Source: Spirochaetaceae bacterium (GTDB lineage: Bacteria > Spirochaetota > Spirochaetia > Treponematales > Breznakiellaceae). Taken from it: a stretch of DNA of 25,081 nt. The stretch spans positions 1-25,081 of the forward strand of contig JAITNZ010000229.1 of the NCBI GenBank assembly GCA_031290205.1. Direction: 5' to 3'. The position numbers were made by a program, and so were the translations under genes. This document shows positions 14,330 through 22,635 of this stretch, piece after piece; position 1 is the first letter of the stretch; each line of letters opens with the position of its first letter. Below the pieces are notes generated by a model. It saw only the letters and a list, made by a program, of their open reading frames with translations. It did no database searches and had not been told where the DNA came from.

Positions 14330-16433
14330 GAAACTCCACTATGACGGCATTTTCTTCCTCGCCGTTGGCTTGGGCGCTCACGCCGTTGCCGTAAACGAAT
14401 GTGCCGTTGCCGACCTGGCAGCCTGCGGTGAAGAAGCCGCCGAGTCCGTCTGCGGCGATACCGTAAAAGAATGATGCGTTGCTGCCGTCGCTTGTTGACT
14501 CGCTATCGGGCGCTACTGCCGCATCCCTATCGGGCGCTGAAGCGCCGCTGCTGGTGGGAGCCTGCGCGCACTGCGCCTCTCCGGTACTGCTGTTGTATTT
14601 CACTATTACCGCGTTATAAGCGAGTATATCGCCGATTATTGCCCCATTTACCTCGTTATCACCGGGTACCCTATTCACACCGGTGTAGTTTCCCTGTGCG
14701 CTTGCGCCGCCGTAATCATATACTCCGTTGCCGTTTTGCCCCCCCGACGCGCAGACTCTGCCGAGCTCGTCCACCGCGACACCGGTGAACACCGACATCG
14801 CAGCGTGCAGTATCGTCTTTACCGACTGCGTGCTGTCGTCGTCGCCGTCATCAATCTTGATCCTGCCGCCGCCGCTTACCGACTTTGCCCACAGCGCGGT
14901 TCCGACGCTATTGTATTTCACGATCACCGCATTCGCGTGGCCAGTTCCCGCCACGCTTGCGCCGCCGTAATCATAGAATCCGGTGTAGGATTGCCCCCCC
15001 ACCGCGTAGATCATACCGAGTTTATCCGCCGCGACGCCGACAAATACCGAAGTAGAGTCTGAGCCTATCGCCGAATTTGCCCACAGCGCGGCTCCGGTAT
15101 TGCCGTCGTATTGCACTATCACCGCGTTAAGATTGTCTTCGGCGCCGCCCCTTGCGTTTATACCGTTCCCATAATCGTAGGCTGCATTAGCACGTTGGCT
15201 CCCCACCGCATAGACCTTGCCGGACCCGTCCGCCGCGACGCCGTAAAATATCGAGCCCTCTCCCGTGCCTGCCACCGACTTTGCCCACAATGCGTTTCCA
15301 CTGCGGTCGTATTTCACGATCACCGCGTTACCGAAACCATCGTCTTCGTCTTCGTTGTCGCTGCTTCCCGCCACGCTGACACCGGCGCCGTAGCTAAACG
15401 CTTCGCTCCCGGACTGCTCGCCCCCCGCGTAGACGCCCGATGCGTCCGCCGCGACACAGCGAAAGCGCGATTTGTTGCCGCCGCCGCCTGTTACCGACTT
15501 TGCCCACTTGGCGCTTCCGTTGCTGTCGTATTGCACTATCACCGCATTTTCGCTACCGGAGCTTCCCGCTGCCGTTGCATTGGCGCCATAAATATACTCT
15601 ACAGTGCTTCGCTGTATCCCCGACACATAGACTCTCCCCGAGTTGTCCACCGCGACACCGGTGAACAGCGCGGTGACGCTTGTATCGAGCTCGGCTTGGG
15701 ATGCCAAGCGCCCTCCATCGCTCCCGTCAACGAACGACTTTTCTACGCCGCCAACGCTCACCGAGCGCGCCCACAGCGCGGTCCCGCTCTTGTCGTATTT
15801 TACTATCACCGCGTTGCTCCCACTAAAGACGCCTTGCACGCGGACAGTGCCGTAGCTGAATTCCTCCTTACCGAACTGGCAGCCCACCGCATAGGTGCAA
15901 CCGGAAGTATCCTTCGCGACTGCAAAAAACACCGATCTGCCGCCATTTGCCGCCTTCGCGCTTTGCGCGTCAAGGATCGCCTTTCCGTCCAGCGACCAAG
16001 GGCGGGTAGGCGGCGCGATGCCTGCTATGTTGATAGTTACCACGACTATGCCCTTTTCGACATCGGGAACATTGATAACCGTGAGCGTGTAAAGCGCCTC
16101 TGCGTCCTTAGAAATTGTTGTCGCTTTCAGTTTTACTGTAGGGTCAGGCGGATACTCAAAGCTGAAAATATTGGCTAAGTCAGCCTCTGAAGGAGAGTTC
16201 GCCAGCTTGTCCACCGCCTTGGTAAAGTCGAGCGTCAGCGTTGCCGCCCGCTGCCCATTGCCGTCGACAAACGGCACAGACGGCGTCAGACTAATCCACA
16301 CCGTCTCGGCAAGGTTTTCACCCGTAGTCGACGCAATCGCCTCGCACGAGCCAAGAGATGCCGAAAACACGAACACCGCACTAACAAGCAACGCCAAACC
16401 GGGAAAAACAATTTTTTTTACATTCATATTCAT
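14325..16433 (-). CDS. Lipoprotein C: N-terminal domain plus seven-repeat SBBP beta-propeller
   Basis: With the start at ATG 16433 (GGAGGAG 5 nt upstream) the protein is 702 residues, the longest of the six. It has a signal peptide ending S-L-G-S-C (Cys about 30), the shared N-terminal domain closing with R-P-W-S-L-D-G, then seven propeller repeats ending N-A-V-I-V-E-F-Q. Repeat 1 has an additional insert before the next blade (S-F-V-D-G-S-D-G-G region), and repeat 6 has an insert containing N-R-V-P-G-D-N-E-V. Acidic tracts again occur in repeats 3 (N-E-D-E-D-D) and 5. It is the first gene of its trio and directly follows the promoter at 16593-16621. Localisation as an envelope lipoprotein is well supported; ligand and sorting to the surface are unknown. 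Confidence 0.88.
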   Translation of the reverse strand: MNMNVKKIVFPGLALLVSAVFVFSASLGSCEAIASTTGENLAETVWISLTPSVPFVDGNGQRAATLTLDFTKAVDKLANSPSEADLANIFSFEYPPDPTVKLKATTISKDAEALYTLTVINVPDVEKGIVVVTINIAGIAPPTRPWSLDGKAILDAQSAKAANGGRSVFFAVAKDTSGCTYAVGCQFGKEEFSYGTVRVQGVFSGSNAVIVKYDKSGTALWARSVSVGGVEKSFVDGSDGGRLASQAELDTSVTALFTGVAVDNSGRVYVSGIQRSTVEYIYGANATAAGSSGSENAVIVQYDSNGSAKWAKSVTGGGGNKSRFRCVAADASGVYAGGEQSGSEAFSYGAGVSVAGSSDNEDEDDGFGNAVIVKYDRSGNALWAKSVAGTGEGSIFYGVAADGSGKVYAVGSQRANAAYDYGNGINARGGAEDNLNAVIVQYDGNTGAALWANSAIGSDSTSVFVGVAADKLGMIYAVGGQSYTGFYDYGGASVAGTGHANAVIVKYNSVGTALWAKSVSGGGRIKIDDGDDDSTQSVKTILHAAMSVFTGVAVDELGRVCASGGQNGNGVYDYGGASAQGNYTGVNRVPGDNEVNGAIIGDILAYNAVIVKYNSSTGEAQCAQAPTSSGASAPDRDAAVAPDSESTSDGSNASFFYGIAADGLGGFFTAGCQVGNGTFVYGNGVSAQANGEEENAVIVEFQ

Positions 16434-16445
16434 AAAAACTCCTCC

Positions 16446-16461
16446 GCAGGTCTTAGCCTGC
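16446..16461 (-). promoter_or_regulatory. Leader hairpin before the ribosome site of lipoprotein C, with compensatory change
   Basis: The minus-strand stem is GCAGG/CCTGC around the same CTAAGA loop. One G-C pair of the other two copies is replaced by A-T on both sides, keeping the stem. GGAGGAGTTTTT and the ATG follow. Confidence 0.75.
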
Positions 16462-16592
16462 CGCTCGAAATCTGCTGATTTTCGCTTGGAGAGCGGGGTT
16501 TTGCACAAAAGCGCCTGTGGCGCCGACTTGGGACGCCGCTAAAGGTGAGAAAAAGGCAGGGGCTTTGGCATACTCGTTTCGCTTCATAAGTC

Positions 16593-16621
16593 ATTGTATC
16601 ATGGCGGGGGGGAAATGTCAA
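16593..16621 (-). promoter_or_regulatory. Promoter of the first lipoprotein trio
   Basis: On the minus strand, TTGACA (16616-16621), a 17-nt spacer ending in CATGA, then TACAAT (16593-16598). This is a near-consensus sigma-70 type promoter with an extended -10 TG. The start site would fall near 16586, about 150 nt before lipoprotein C. A second TTGACA (16628-16633) lies just upstream. No comparable promoter was seen before lipoproteins A or B, which supports a three-gene transcript. Confidence 0.78.
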
Positions 16622-16682
16622 GCCCCTTGTCAAGGGCTGTGACTTTGTGGCATACCTAACTTCTCACAATCAATATTATTTC

Positions 16683-17126
16683 CTAATTTAACATATATTC
16701 TTCAGACCAACCATGACCTAATTCCCAGTGTGTATCAATAATGAATTCTGTTTCTGGAGGTAGATCGAATTCATCAATAATCATTTCCTTTATATTATCG
16801 GTAATCCATGACCCCACCATAACCCTATATTGAGGTACTGATTTATATTCAAATATCCTAAATCTAGGGATTGAAGTATAATCAGTATTATAAATAGTAT
16901 CATACTTATTAAATTTGAATCTCATTTTCTGAGACTTTTTCTTCCAATAATCCTTATGGAGAGTTGCTACAGTTCTACAACCATTATCATTCCAAATACA
17001 TGAAGGAGCTAATTGTTTTGTTAAATCAATTAATGCATTATTATATACCCATCCAATCCCTAAAGATGGTTCATACTGAATATCCTCAAACGACCTCATT
17101 AGATCACTTTGTATTTTATCTGCCAT
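16683..17126 (-). CDS. AT-rich orphan gene, unknown function
   Basis: From the ATG at 17126 this gives 147 residues beginning M-A-D-K-I-Q-S-D-L. It is soluble, with no signal or membrane segment, rich in aromatic residues, and ends W-S-E-E-Y-M-L-N. I recognise no family. Base composition is visibly more AT-rich than all neighbours, which suggests recent transfer. An upstream in-frame ATG at 17144 overlaps the promoter and would precede the predicted transcription start, so 17126 is preferred. The leader would then be only about 2 nt with no ribosome site, so translation may be leaderless. It is a single gene between the first lipoprotein promoter and metN. It could be a toxin-, immunity- or defence-type accessory protein, but nothing shows this. 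Confidence 0.7.
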   Translation of the reverse strand: MADKIQSDLMRSFEDIQYEPSLGIGWVYNNALIDLTKQLAPSCIWNDNGCRTVATLHKDYWKKKSQKMRFKFNKYDTIYNTDYTSIPRFRIFEYKSVPQYRVMVGSWITDNIKEMIIDEFDLPPETEFIIDTHWELGHGWSEEYMLN

Positions 17127-17134
17127 ATACGCCC

Positions 17135-17163
17135 ATTCTATCATGGGGTAAAAAAAATGTCAA
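17135..17163 (-). promoter_or_regulatory. Promoter of the AT-rich orphan gene
   Basis: On the minus strand, TTGACA (17158-17163), a 17-nt spacer containing a run of eight T and ending CATGA, then TAGAAT (17135-17140). It has the same extended -10 design as the lipoprotein promoters. The predicted start near 17128 almost touches the ATG at 17126. Confidence 0.72.
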
Positions 17164-17234
17164 GAGCAATTTTCACTCCCCGCTCCCTTCTCCCCGATGA
17201 AACAAGCTCTTTAGATAACCGGTCGCGGGGGAAG

Positions 17235-17263
17235 TTGTGCATAGCGTGTTTTTTTGTTACTAT
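17235..17263 (+). promoter_or_regulatory. Possible metNI promoter
   Basis: TTGTGC (17235-17240), a 17-nt spacer, then TACTAT (17258-17263) preceded by TG at 17255-17256. It is weaker than the other promoters but has the same layout. The start would lie near 17270, giving a leader of only about 7 nt before the ATG at 17277. No SAM or methionine riboswitch is evident. Confidence 0.42.
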
Positions 17264-17276
17264 GATACGGGTTCAA

Positions 17277-18035
17277 ATGATACAACTTAAATCAGTTTCA
17301 AAAATGTATGGCACAGTTCAAGCCGTTCATGAGGTGAGCTTACAGGTCGCTGACGGGTGCATCTTCGGCATCATCGGGAAGAGCGGCGCGGGAAAATCGA
17401 GCCTCTTGCGGATCATGAGCTTGCTGGAAAAGCCCGATTCGGGGGCGGTGTTCTTCAACGAGGAGCGGGTCGATACGCTGGAAGGAGATGCACTGCTGGC
17501 AAAGCGGCGGAAAATGGGGATGATCTTCCAAAACTTCAATCTGTTCAGCTCGCGGGATGTCCGCGGGAATGTCGCGTATCCGCTGGAGATTGCCGGTATG
17601 GGAAAAGCTGCCCTTAAAACGCGGGTTGCCGAACTGCTCGAGCTGGTTGGTATTGCCGACAAGAGCAAATCCCGCCTCAGCTGCCTTTCCGGCGGGCAAA
17701 AGCAGCGCGTCGCCATCGCCCGCGCGCTTGCCGCGTATCCCGACGTGCTCTTCTGCGATGAGGCGACGAGCGCCCTCGACCCCCAGACGACCCGCTCGAT
17801 ACTCACGCTGATTAAAGATTTGCAGCAGCGCCTGCGGATTACCGTTATCCTGATAACGCACCAGATGGAGGTAGTCCGCGCCGTCTGCGAAGAGGTCGCC
17901 GTCATGGAGAGCGGGCGCATCGTGGAAAGCGGGTTGGTCGAGACCATCCTTCGCGAGCCTAAAACCGGCGCCGCGCGCGAGATGCTGCAAGGACTCGCCG
18001 CGCCCTCAGGCACGTATCTGGGGGTAAGCCGGTGA
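17277..18035 (+). CDS. metN: MetN-like ABC transporter ATPase, short form
   Basis: The 252-residue ATPase has Walker A G-K-S-G-A-G-K-S (34-41), Q-loop Gln 84, signature L-S-G-G-Q-K-Q-R (136-143), Walker B V-L-F-C-D-E (156-161) and switch His 194. The beginning M-I-Q-L-K-S-V-S-K-M-Y-G fits MetN-type importers, and the next gene is a MetI permease. It would energise methionine uptake at the inner membrane. Classical MetN is about 340 residues, with a C-terminal NIL/ACT-like domain that binds methionine for feedback inhibition; that domain is absent. The start at 17277 is chosen by alignment to the family. ATG 17262 is possible but overlaps the likely -10. The stop overlaps metI as GTGA. Confidence 0.85.
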   Translation: MIQLKSVSKMYGTVQAVHEVSLQVADGCIFGIIGKSGAGKSSLLRIMSLLEKPDSGAVFFNEERVDTLEGDALLAKRRKMGMIFQNFNLFSSRDVRGNVAYPLEIAGMGKAALKTRVAELLELVGIADKSKSRLSCLSGGQKQRVAIARALAAYPDVLFCDEATSALDPQTTRSILTLIKDLQQRLRITVILITHQMEVVRAVCEEVAVMESGRIVESGLVETILREPKTGAAREMLQGLAAPSGTYLGVSR

Positions 18036-18697
18036 ATATTAGTTTTCACGAGATTTTTATCCTGCTGCCGAAGTGCACGCTGCAAACGATCTACATGGTG
18101 TCCGTCTCGACGGTTTTTGCCTGCCTTATGGGGCTGCCCCTCGGCGTGCTGCTCTACAACAGCGCCCCGCACGGCGTAAACCCGCGCACGCTGCTCTACA
18201 ATGTGCTCTCCCATCTGGTGAATATCTTTCGCTCGCTCCCGTTCATCATACTGATGATTCTGGTTATGCCCTTTTCGCGCTTCGTTATCGGCACGAGCAT
18301 AGGTCCTACGGCGGTTATCATCCCGCTGTCCATCGCCGCCGCGCCCTACGTTGCCCGCATCGTCGAGTCCGCGATTGCGGAAATCGACTACGGCGTTGTC
18401 GTCGCCGCCCGCGCGATGGGCTCGACCAACGCTCAGATTGTGTGGAAAGTCCTGATACCCGAAGCGCTGCCCAGCCTCGTGTCGGGGCTGGCGCTCACGA
18501 TCATCAACCTGATAGGCTATTCGGCGATGGCAGGCGTCATCGGCGGCGAAGGGCTCGGCAACATGGCGGTAAGCTACGGCTACTACCACTTCCGCTGGGA
18601 CATCGCCATAAGCGCCGTCATCGCCATCCTCCTCCTCGTCGAACTCGTGCAAGCAGCCGGCACAGTCCTCAGCCGAAAACTGCTAGCGAGACGCTGA
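18032..18697 (+). CDS. metI: MetI-type ABC transporter permease
   Basis: The 221-residue permease has about five transmembrane segments. Family hallmarks include V-N-I-F-R-S-L-P-F-I-I-L, the G-T-S-I-G-P-T-A segment, the coupling-loop region A-A-R-A-M-G-S-T-N-A-Q-I with V-L-I-P-E-A-L-P, and G-Y-S-A-M-A-G-V-I-G-G-E-G-L-G. These are typical of the D-methionine/L-methionine permease MetI. It starts with GTG, overlapping the metN stop by 4 nt, so the two are translationally coupled. No substrate-binding MetQ gene follows; a repeat and then the convergent lipoprotein D gene come next. Methionine is the likely substrate but other amino acids cannot be excluded. Confidence 0.9.
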   Translation: MNISFHEIFILLPKCTLQTIYMVSVSTVFACLMGLPLGVLLYNSAPHGVNPRTLLYNVLSHLVNIFRSLPFIILMILVMPFSRFVIGTSIGPTAVIIPLSIAAAPYVARIVESAIAEIDYGVVVAARAMGSTNAQIVWKVLIPEALPSLVSGLALTIINLIGYSAMAGVIGGEGLGNMAVSYGYYHFRWDIAISAVIAILLLVELVQAAGTVLSRKLLARR

Positions 18698-18703
18698 TTA
18701 AAG

Positions 18704-18753
18704 TGAATCGCCCTTTTCTTATCAAAGGCAAGGCTGAGAGCGCCTGTGGCGGG
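18704..18753 (+). repeat. Interspersed hairpin repeat, type II, after metI
   Basis: TGAATCGCCCTTTTC, then AAAGGCAAGGCTGAGAG and the hairpin CGCCTGTGGCG. It begins 7 nt after the metI stop and ends 30 nt before the convergent lipoprotein D stop. Read in frame it gives N-R-P-F-L-I-K-G-K-A-E-S-A-C-G-G, the closest match to the moxR repeat unit. Confidence 0.85.
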
Positions 18754-18782
18754 CAGAAATAATTTGCACCCACCCCCTTCTT

Positions 18783-20558
18783 CTACTTATACCACACGAT
18801 GACCGGGTGTTGGTGTCCGAGGCTTCCCTCTGCGCTAACGCCGTTGCCGTAGTTAAGCGTTCCTGCCTGAGCTCCCACAGTGGTGAAGCCGCCTGTTTTG
18901 TCCGCCGCGATACCGCTAAACATCACCTGTCCGCCGTTGCTTGATTGCGCCCACTGCGCCTCTCCGTTAATGCCGTTGTATCGCACGACCACTGCGTTCA
19001 CGGCGGAGTCTCCCTGTGCTTTGGCGTCGCCATAATCAAATTCTTCAGAACCGTACTGGCATCCGGCAACATAGACATTGCCTGACCCGTCGAGCGCGGC
19101 ACTGATGAAACTCGATTGAGCGTTGCTGTTCACCGACTTTGCCCATTGCGCCGCTCCGGAGCTGTCGTAGAGCACTATCACCGCGCTTCCACCGGCGTAG
19201 GTTCCCGTAGCGCTTGTGTTTGCGCCGTAGCTAAACGCTCCGTCGCCCGCCTGTATTCCCACGGCATAGACCTTGCCTGCCCCGTCCGTAGCGACATTTT
19301 GAAATTCCGACTGCGCGTTAATGCCGCTCACCGACCGTGCCCACTGCGCCGCTCCTGCGCTGTTGTATCGCACGAGCACGGCGTTAACCTCACTTGTCGC
19401 ACTCCCCGCTACGCTTGCGCTGCCGCCGTAACCATAGGATGTGGTACCAAACTGTCGCCCTGCCGCATAGACCCCCGACCCATCCGCCGCGACACCAATA
19501 AATACAGAATCGGCGGCAGCTTCCGAATCGCCGCCTGTAACGCTTACCGAGCGTGCCCATTGCGCCGCTCCTGCGCTGTCGTATTGCACTATCACCGCAT
19601 TCATGGAGTTTGTAGAGCTTCCCGATACGCTTACACTGCTACCGTATGTAAACGAACCATTACCTGTCTGGTATCCCACCGCATAGACCTTGCTTGAACT
19701 GTCAACCGCGACACCGCTAAAATTCGATGCATCGCTGCCGGCGCTCGCCGTCTTTATCCACTGCATCTCTCCGGTATCGCTGTTGTATTGCACTAAGATC
19801 GCGGTTTTCGGTCCACTATGCTCGCCCCCTACCGCGTAGACCTTGTTCCCATCAAGCGCAACACCGTCAAATGTCGTCGCATAATTTCCGTCAGGAGGCG
19901 GGAGCACCTTTGCCCACAGGGCGGTTCCTGAAACATTGTATTTCACTATCACCGCATTGGAGTTCGCGTCGCTTCCCGTCGCGCTTGCCTTGTCGCCGTA
20001 GATAAGCGCATTGGTCCCAAGGTGAGCGCCTACCGCATAGCTGTTGCCGTCCGCATCCTTCGCGACAGCAGTAAACGTGGCATCACCTCCCGCCGCTACC
20101 GCCGCGTTCTGCGCTTTAGGCAGTCCGTCCAGAAACCAGGGGCGGGTAGTCGGCGTCACGCCGGTTTGGTTGATTTTCACCAGCACCATGCACTCGGTCG
20201 TTTCCGGCGTATTGATGACCGTGAGCGTGTAAATCCCTACCACCGATTTTTTCACGCTGAGCGGCTTGATGTTGAGCGTATCAAACGAAGGATCCTCGTC
20301 CGAAAACGTGAATATTTTCTCTAGATCCGCTGCTGTCAAGTTGTCTGTCAAGCCATCAATCGCCTTATCGAAGTCGAGCGTCAGCGTTGCGGTATTCACC
20401 CCATTGACGAGTTCCGCCTTGGTCGCCGTCAAGCTAAGCCACACCGTTTCCGGTGTAATACTCAGCCCCGATGTATCCGCAATTGCATTACACGAAGCGA
20501 AAGCCAACACGGTGAATGCCGTGCATACCAGCAATTTCATTTTCATTTCTTTTCTCAT
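18783..20558 (-). CDS. Lipoprotein D: N-terminal domain plus seven-repeat SBBP beta-propeller
   Basis: The 591-residue protein has a signal peptide ending A-F-A-S-C (Cys 23). The N-terminal domain (about 38-147) carries T-A-T-L-T-L-D-F-D-K, Y-T-L-T-V-I-N and R-P-W-F-L-D-G. Seven propeller repeats begin T-F-T-A-V-A-K-D-A-D-G and end H-P-V-I-V-W-Y-K. Repeats 3 to 6 are the most regular; repeat 2 is shortened. The start has AGGAG 6 nt upstream. It lacks the Asp-rich inserts of trio one and uses a different signal peptide, so D, E and F form a separate subfamily. It is the last gene of the second trio. Its ligand is unknown. Confidence 0.88.
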   Translation of the reverse strand: MRKEMKMKLLVCTAFTVLAFASCNAIADTSGLSITPETVWLSLTATKAELVNGVNTATLTLDFDKAIDGLTDNLTAADLEKIFTFSDEDPSFDTLNIKPLSVKKSVVGIYTLTVINTPETTECMVLVKINQTGVTPTTRPWFLDGLPKAQNAAVAAGGDATFTAVAKDADGNSYAVGAHLGTNALIYGDKASATGSDANSNAVIVKYNVSGTALWAKVLPPPDGNYATTFDGVALDGNKVYAVGGEHSGPKTAILVQYNSDTGEMQWIKTASAGSDASNFSGVAVDSSSKVYAVGYQTGNGSFTYGSSVSVSGSSTNSMNAVIVQYDSAGAAQWARSVSVTGGDSEAAADSVFIGVAADGSGVYAAGRQFGTTSYGYGGSASVAGSATSEVNAVLVRYNSAGAAQWARSVSGINAQSEFQNVATDGAGKVYAVGIQAGDGAFSYGANTSATGTYAGGSAVIVLYDSSGAAQWAKSVNSNAQSSFISAALDGSGNVYVAGCQYGSEEFDYGDAKAQGDSAVNAVVVRYNGINGEAQWAQSSNGGQVMFSGIAADKTGGFTTVGAQAGTLNYGNGVSAEGSLGHQHPVIVWYK

Positions 20559-20564
20559 TTTTTT

Positions 20565-20752
20565 CTCCTATATATTTTTGAAGAGGGGGATGGGGGATGG
20601 GGGAAGATTTCACTTTGAAATTTTTCTTCCTACATCCTCTCCCCCCTGCTCATTCCTAACTCCTCTTGCTATCTTCTTGGCATTGTGCAAGCTCAAAACC
20701 CGCTATCTTATCTAAAGGCGCCTCTTATCCATCCCCCATCCCCCATCTTCTA
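20565..20752. repeat. Intergenic leader D/E with G-tract heptamers and an inverted C-tract copy
   Basis: GGGGGAT heptamers at 20585-20603 (three G5 tracts) are mirrored by CCATCCCCCATCCCCCATC at 20729-20747, which reaches the stop of lipoprotein E. The AAGATTTCACTTTGAAATTT dyad next to the G tracts also occurs after lipoprotein E's leader tract. No gene was seen within. Confidence 0.7.
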
Positions 20753-22609
20753 CTTATACCACACAATAACCGCGATATTGTCTTTTTCACTTTTGGTGTC
20801 GTAGCTGCCTTTTGCGGTAATATTGTTGCCGTAGTCAAACACTTCGCTGCCGTTCTGCACCCCCACGGTGGTGATGCTGCCGTGCACATTTGCCGCGACT
20901 CCGTTAAAGATTGAATATTCGACGGCGCCGCTTACCGCCTGCGCCCAAAGCGCTTTGCCCGTCCCGCTGTCGTATTGCACTATACTCGAGCTGAATTGTG
21001 GGGAGCCCCCTGTTGCGCTTGCGCCGCCGTAATCAAACGCTTCGTCGCCGAACTGCAAGCCCGCAGCGTAAATATTGCCTCGCCCATCCGCCGCAACACC
21101 GAAAAACATCGATTCGGCTTCGCTCTGGGCAGCCGTTGCCCAAAGAGCGGCGCCGGCGGTGTTGAACCGGACGAGTACCGCATTCATGCCGCTGGAGACT
21201 CCCTTTGCGCTTTTCGAGTTAGTGCCGTAAGACAGAGCTTGGTCGCCTGTTTGGAAACCTACCACACAGATATGGTCTGCTTCGTCAAGCGCAAGCCCTT
21301 GAAAAATCGCATTGCCGCCGCTTGCCGCCTGCGCCCACAGCACGGCTCCGGTGCTGTCGTATTTAACCATCACCGCATTGTTTTCGTAAGCGCCCGTTAC
21401 ACTGCCGCCGCCGTCGTAAAAAAACGTTCCGGGGTCGGATTGGACTCCCACCGCATAGGCATTGCCGGACGCGTCCGCCGCAACACCGAAAAATTCCGAC
21501 ATCTGGTCCGCGCCCTTCACCGACTGCGCCCAGTTTGTGCTTCCCGTGCTGCTGTTATACTGCACTATCACCGCATTACTATTACCGGAACAGCCTCCCG
21601 TTGCGGTTTTACCATTGTCGTAATCATAGACTGTGTTCCCGTATTGGGTCCCCACCGCATAGACATTCCCTACCCCGTCCGCCGCGACGCCATTAAAGCC
21701 CGAAGCGGAATCGGAGTCGGTAGTCTTTGCCCAAAGAGCCGCACCGCTGTTGTCGTATTTCACGATAATCGCATACCTTCCGCTGCTTGCCGTTGTGCTT
21801 ACGTTGGGTCCGTAGGTATATGTTCCTTGACCCGACTGGGCGCCGACCACATAAATGGCGCCTGAGCTGTCCACCGCGACACCGTAAAAGTTCGATTGCC
21901 AGCTATAACTTTGTCCTTCCGCGCCCGAAGCCTGAACCACCTTTGCCCAAAGAGCTGCGCCCGTGCTGTCGTATTTCACTAATACCGCATTGGCATGGTC
22001 GCCATCGGCGGTTCCCTGCACACTGACCCCGGCGCCGTAGGTAAATTTTTCAGTTCCGTACTGTGTGCCCACCGCATAAGTGCAAGCGTCGGCGTCCTTC
22101 ACAACAGCAGTAAAATTAGAGCGCTTATTACCCCCCACCGCCGACGCCTGTTCCGTCGCAGGCGGTCCCGACTTCCCGTCGAGGAACCAGGGGCGGATAG
22201 TCGGCGTAACGCCTTTCTGGGTGATTTTCACCAGCACCATGCCCTCAGTCGCTTCCGGCACATTGACAACCGTCAGCGTGTAAACGCTTACCACCGATTT
22301 TTTTATGCCGATCGCCTTAATGTCTACCGGAGCGGACGAGGGATCATCATTAGAAAACGAGAATATTTTCCCGAGTTCCGCCTCCGGCAGCCCGTCGGTC
22401 AAGCCGTCAAGCGGCTTATCGAAGTCGAGCACGAGCGTCGCCGTCCTCAGCCCGTTAACGAGCTCCGGCTCGGACGCCGTCAAGCGAAGCCACACCGTTT
22501 CCGGTGTAATACTCAGCCCCGATGTATCCGCAATCGCATTGCAGGAAGCGAAAGCCAACACGGTGAATGCCGTGCATACCAGCAATTTCATTTTCATTTC
22601 TTTTCTCAT
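20750..22609 (-). CDS. Lipoprotein E: N-terminal domain plus seven-repeat SBBP beta-propeller
   Basis: The 619-residue protein has the same first 36 or so residues as lipoprotein D, including the lipobox A-F-A-S-C (Cys 23). The N-terminal domain closes with R-P-W-F-L-D-G. Seven repeats run from N-F-T-A-V-V-K-D-A-D-A to the final I-A-V-I-V-W-Y-K. In repeat 5 the usual G-V-A-x-D is G-L-A-L-D-E-A-D, also seen in lipoprotein F, so E and F share a blade-specific history. AGGAG is 6 nt before the ATG. It is the middle gene of the second trio. Confidence 0.88.
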   Translation of the reverse strand: MRKEMKMKLLVCTAFTVLAFASCNAIADTSGLSITPETVWLRLTASEPELVNGLRTATLVLDFDKPLDGLTDGLPEAELGKIFSFSNDDPSSAPVDIKAIGIKKSVVSVYTLTVVNVPEATEGMVLVKITQKGVTPTIRPWFLDGKSGPPATEQASAVGGNKRSNFTAVVKDADACTYAVGTQYGTEKFTYGAGVSVQGTADGDHANAVLVKYDSTGAALWAKVVQASGAEGQSYSWQSNFYGVAVDSSGAIYVVGAQSGQGTYTYGPNVSTTASSGRYAIIVKYDNSGAALWAKTTDSDSASGFNGVAADGVGNVYAVGTQYGNTVYDYDNGKTATGGCSGNSNAVIVQYNSSTGSTNWAQSVKGADQMSEFFGVAADASGNAYAVGVQSDPGTFFYDGGGSVTGAYENNAVMVKYDSTGAVLWAQAASGGNAIFQGLALDEADHICVVGFQTGDQALSYGTNSKSAKGVSSGMNAVLVRFNTAGAALWATAAQSEAESMFFGVAADGRGNIYAAGLQFGDEAFDYGGASATGGSPQFSSSIVQYDSGTGKALWAQAVSGAVEYSIFNGVAANVHGSITTVGVQNGSEVFDYGNNITAKGSYDTKSEKDNIAVIVWYK

Positions 22610-22635
22610 TTTTTTCTCCTATATATTTTTGAAGA

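Noticed and set aside
15111..16178. Long plus-strand open frame (355 codons) and similar ones opposite every lipoprotein gene
   Set aside because: Antisense shadows produced by the repetitive, GC-rich lipoprotein codons; the Arg/His/Cys-rich products fit no family.
16511..16524. GCGCCTGTGGCGCC near the lipoprotein C leader as another full repeat copy
   Set aside because: Only the terminal hairpin of the repeat is present; the rest of the element cannot be aligned.
17109..17276. Extension of metN to an ATG at 17109
   Set aside because: It would overlap the oppositely directed orphan gene and its promoter; the family N-terminus matches 17277.
17160..17276. SAM or methionine riboswitch before metN
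   Set aside because: Only one weak long-loop stem (about 17187-17234) was seen and it lies upstream of the likely transcription start; no riboswitch core was recognised.
17327..18652. 441-codon minus-strand frame opposite metNI
   Set aside because: Shadow of two well-supported ABC transporter genes with all motifs on the plus strand.
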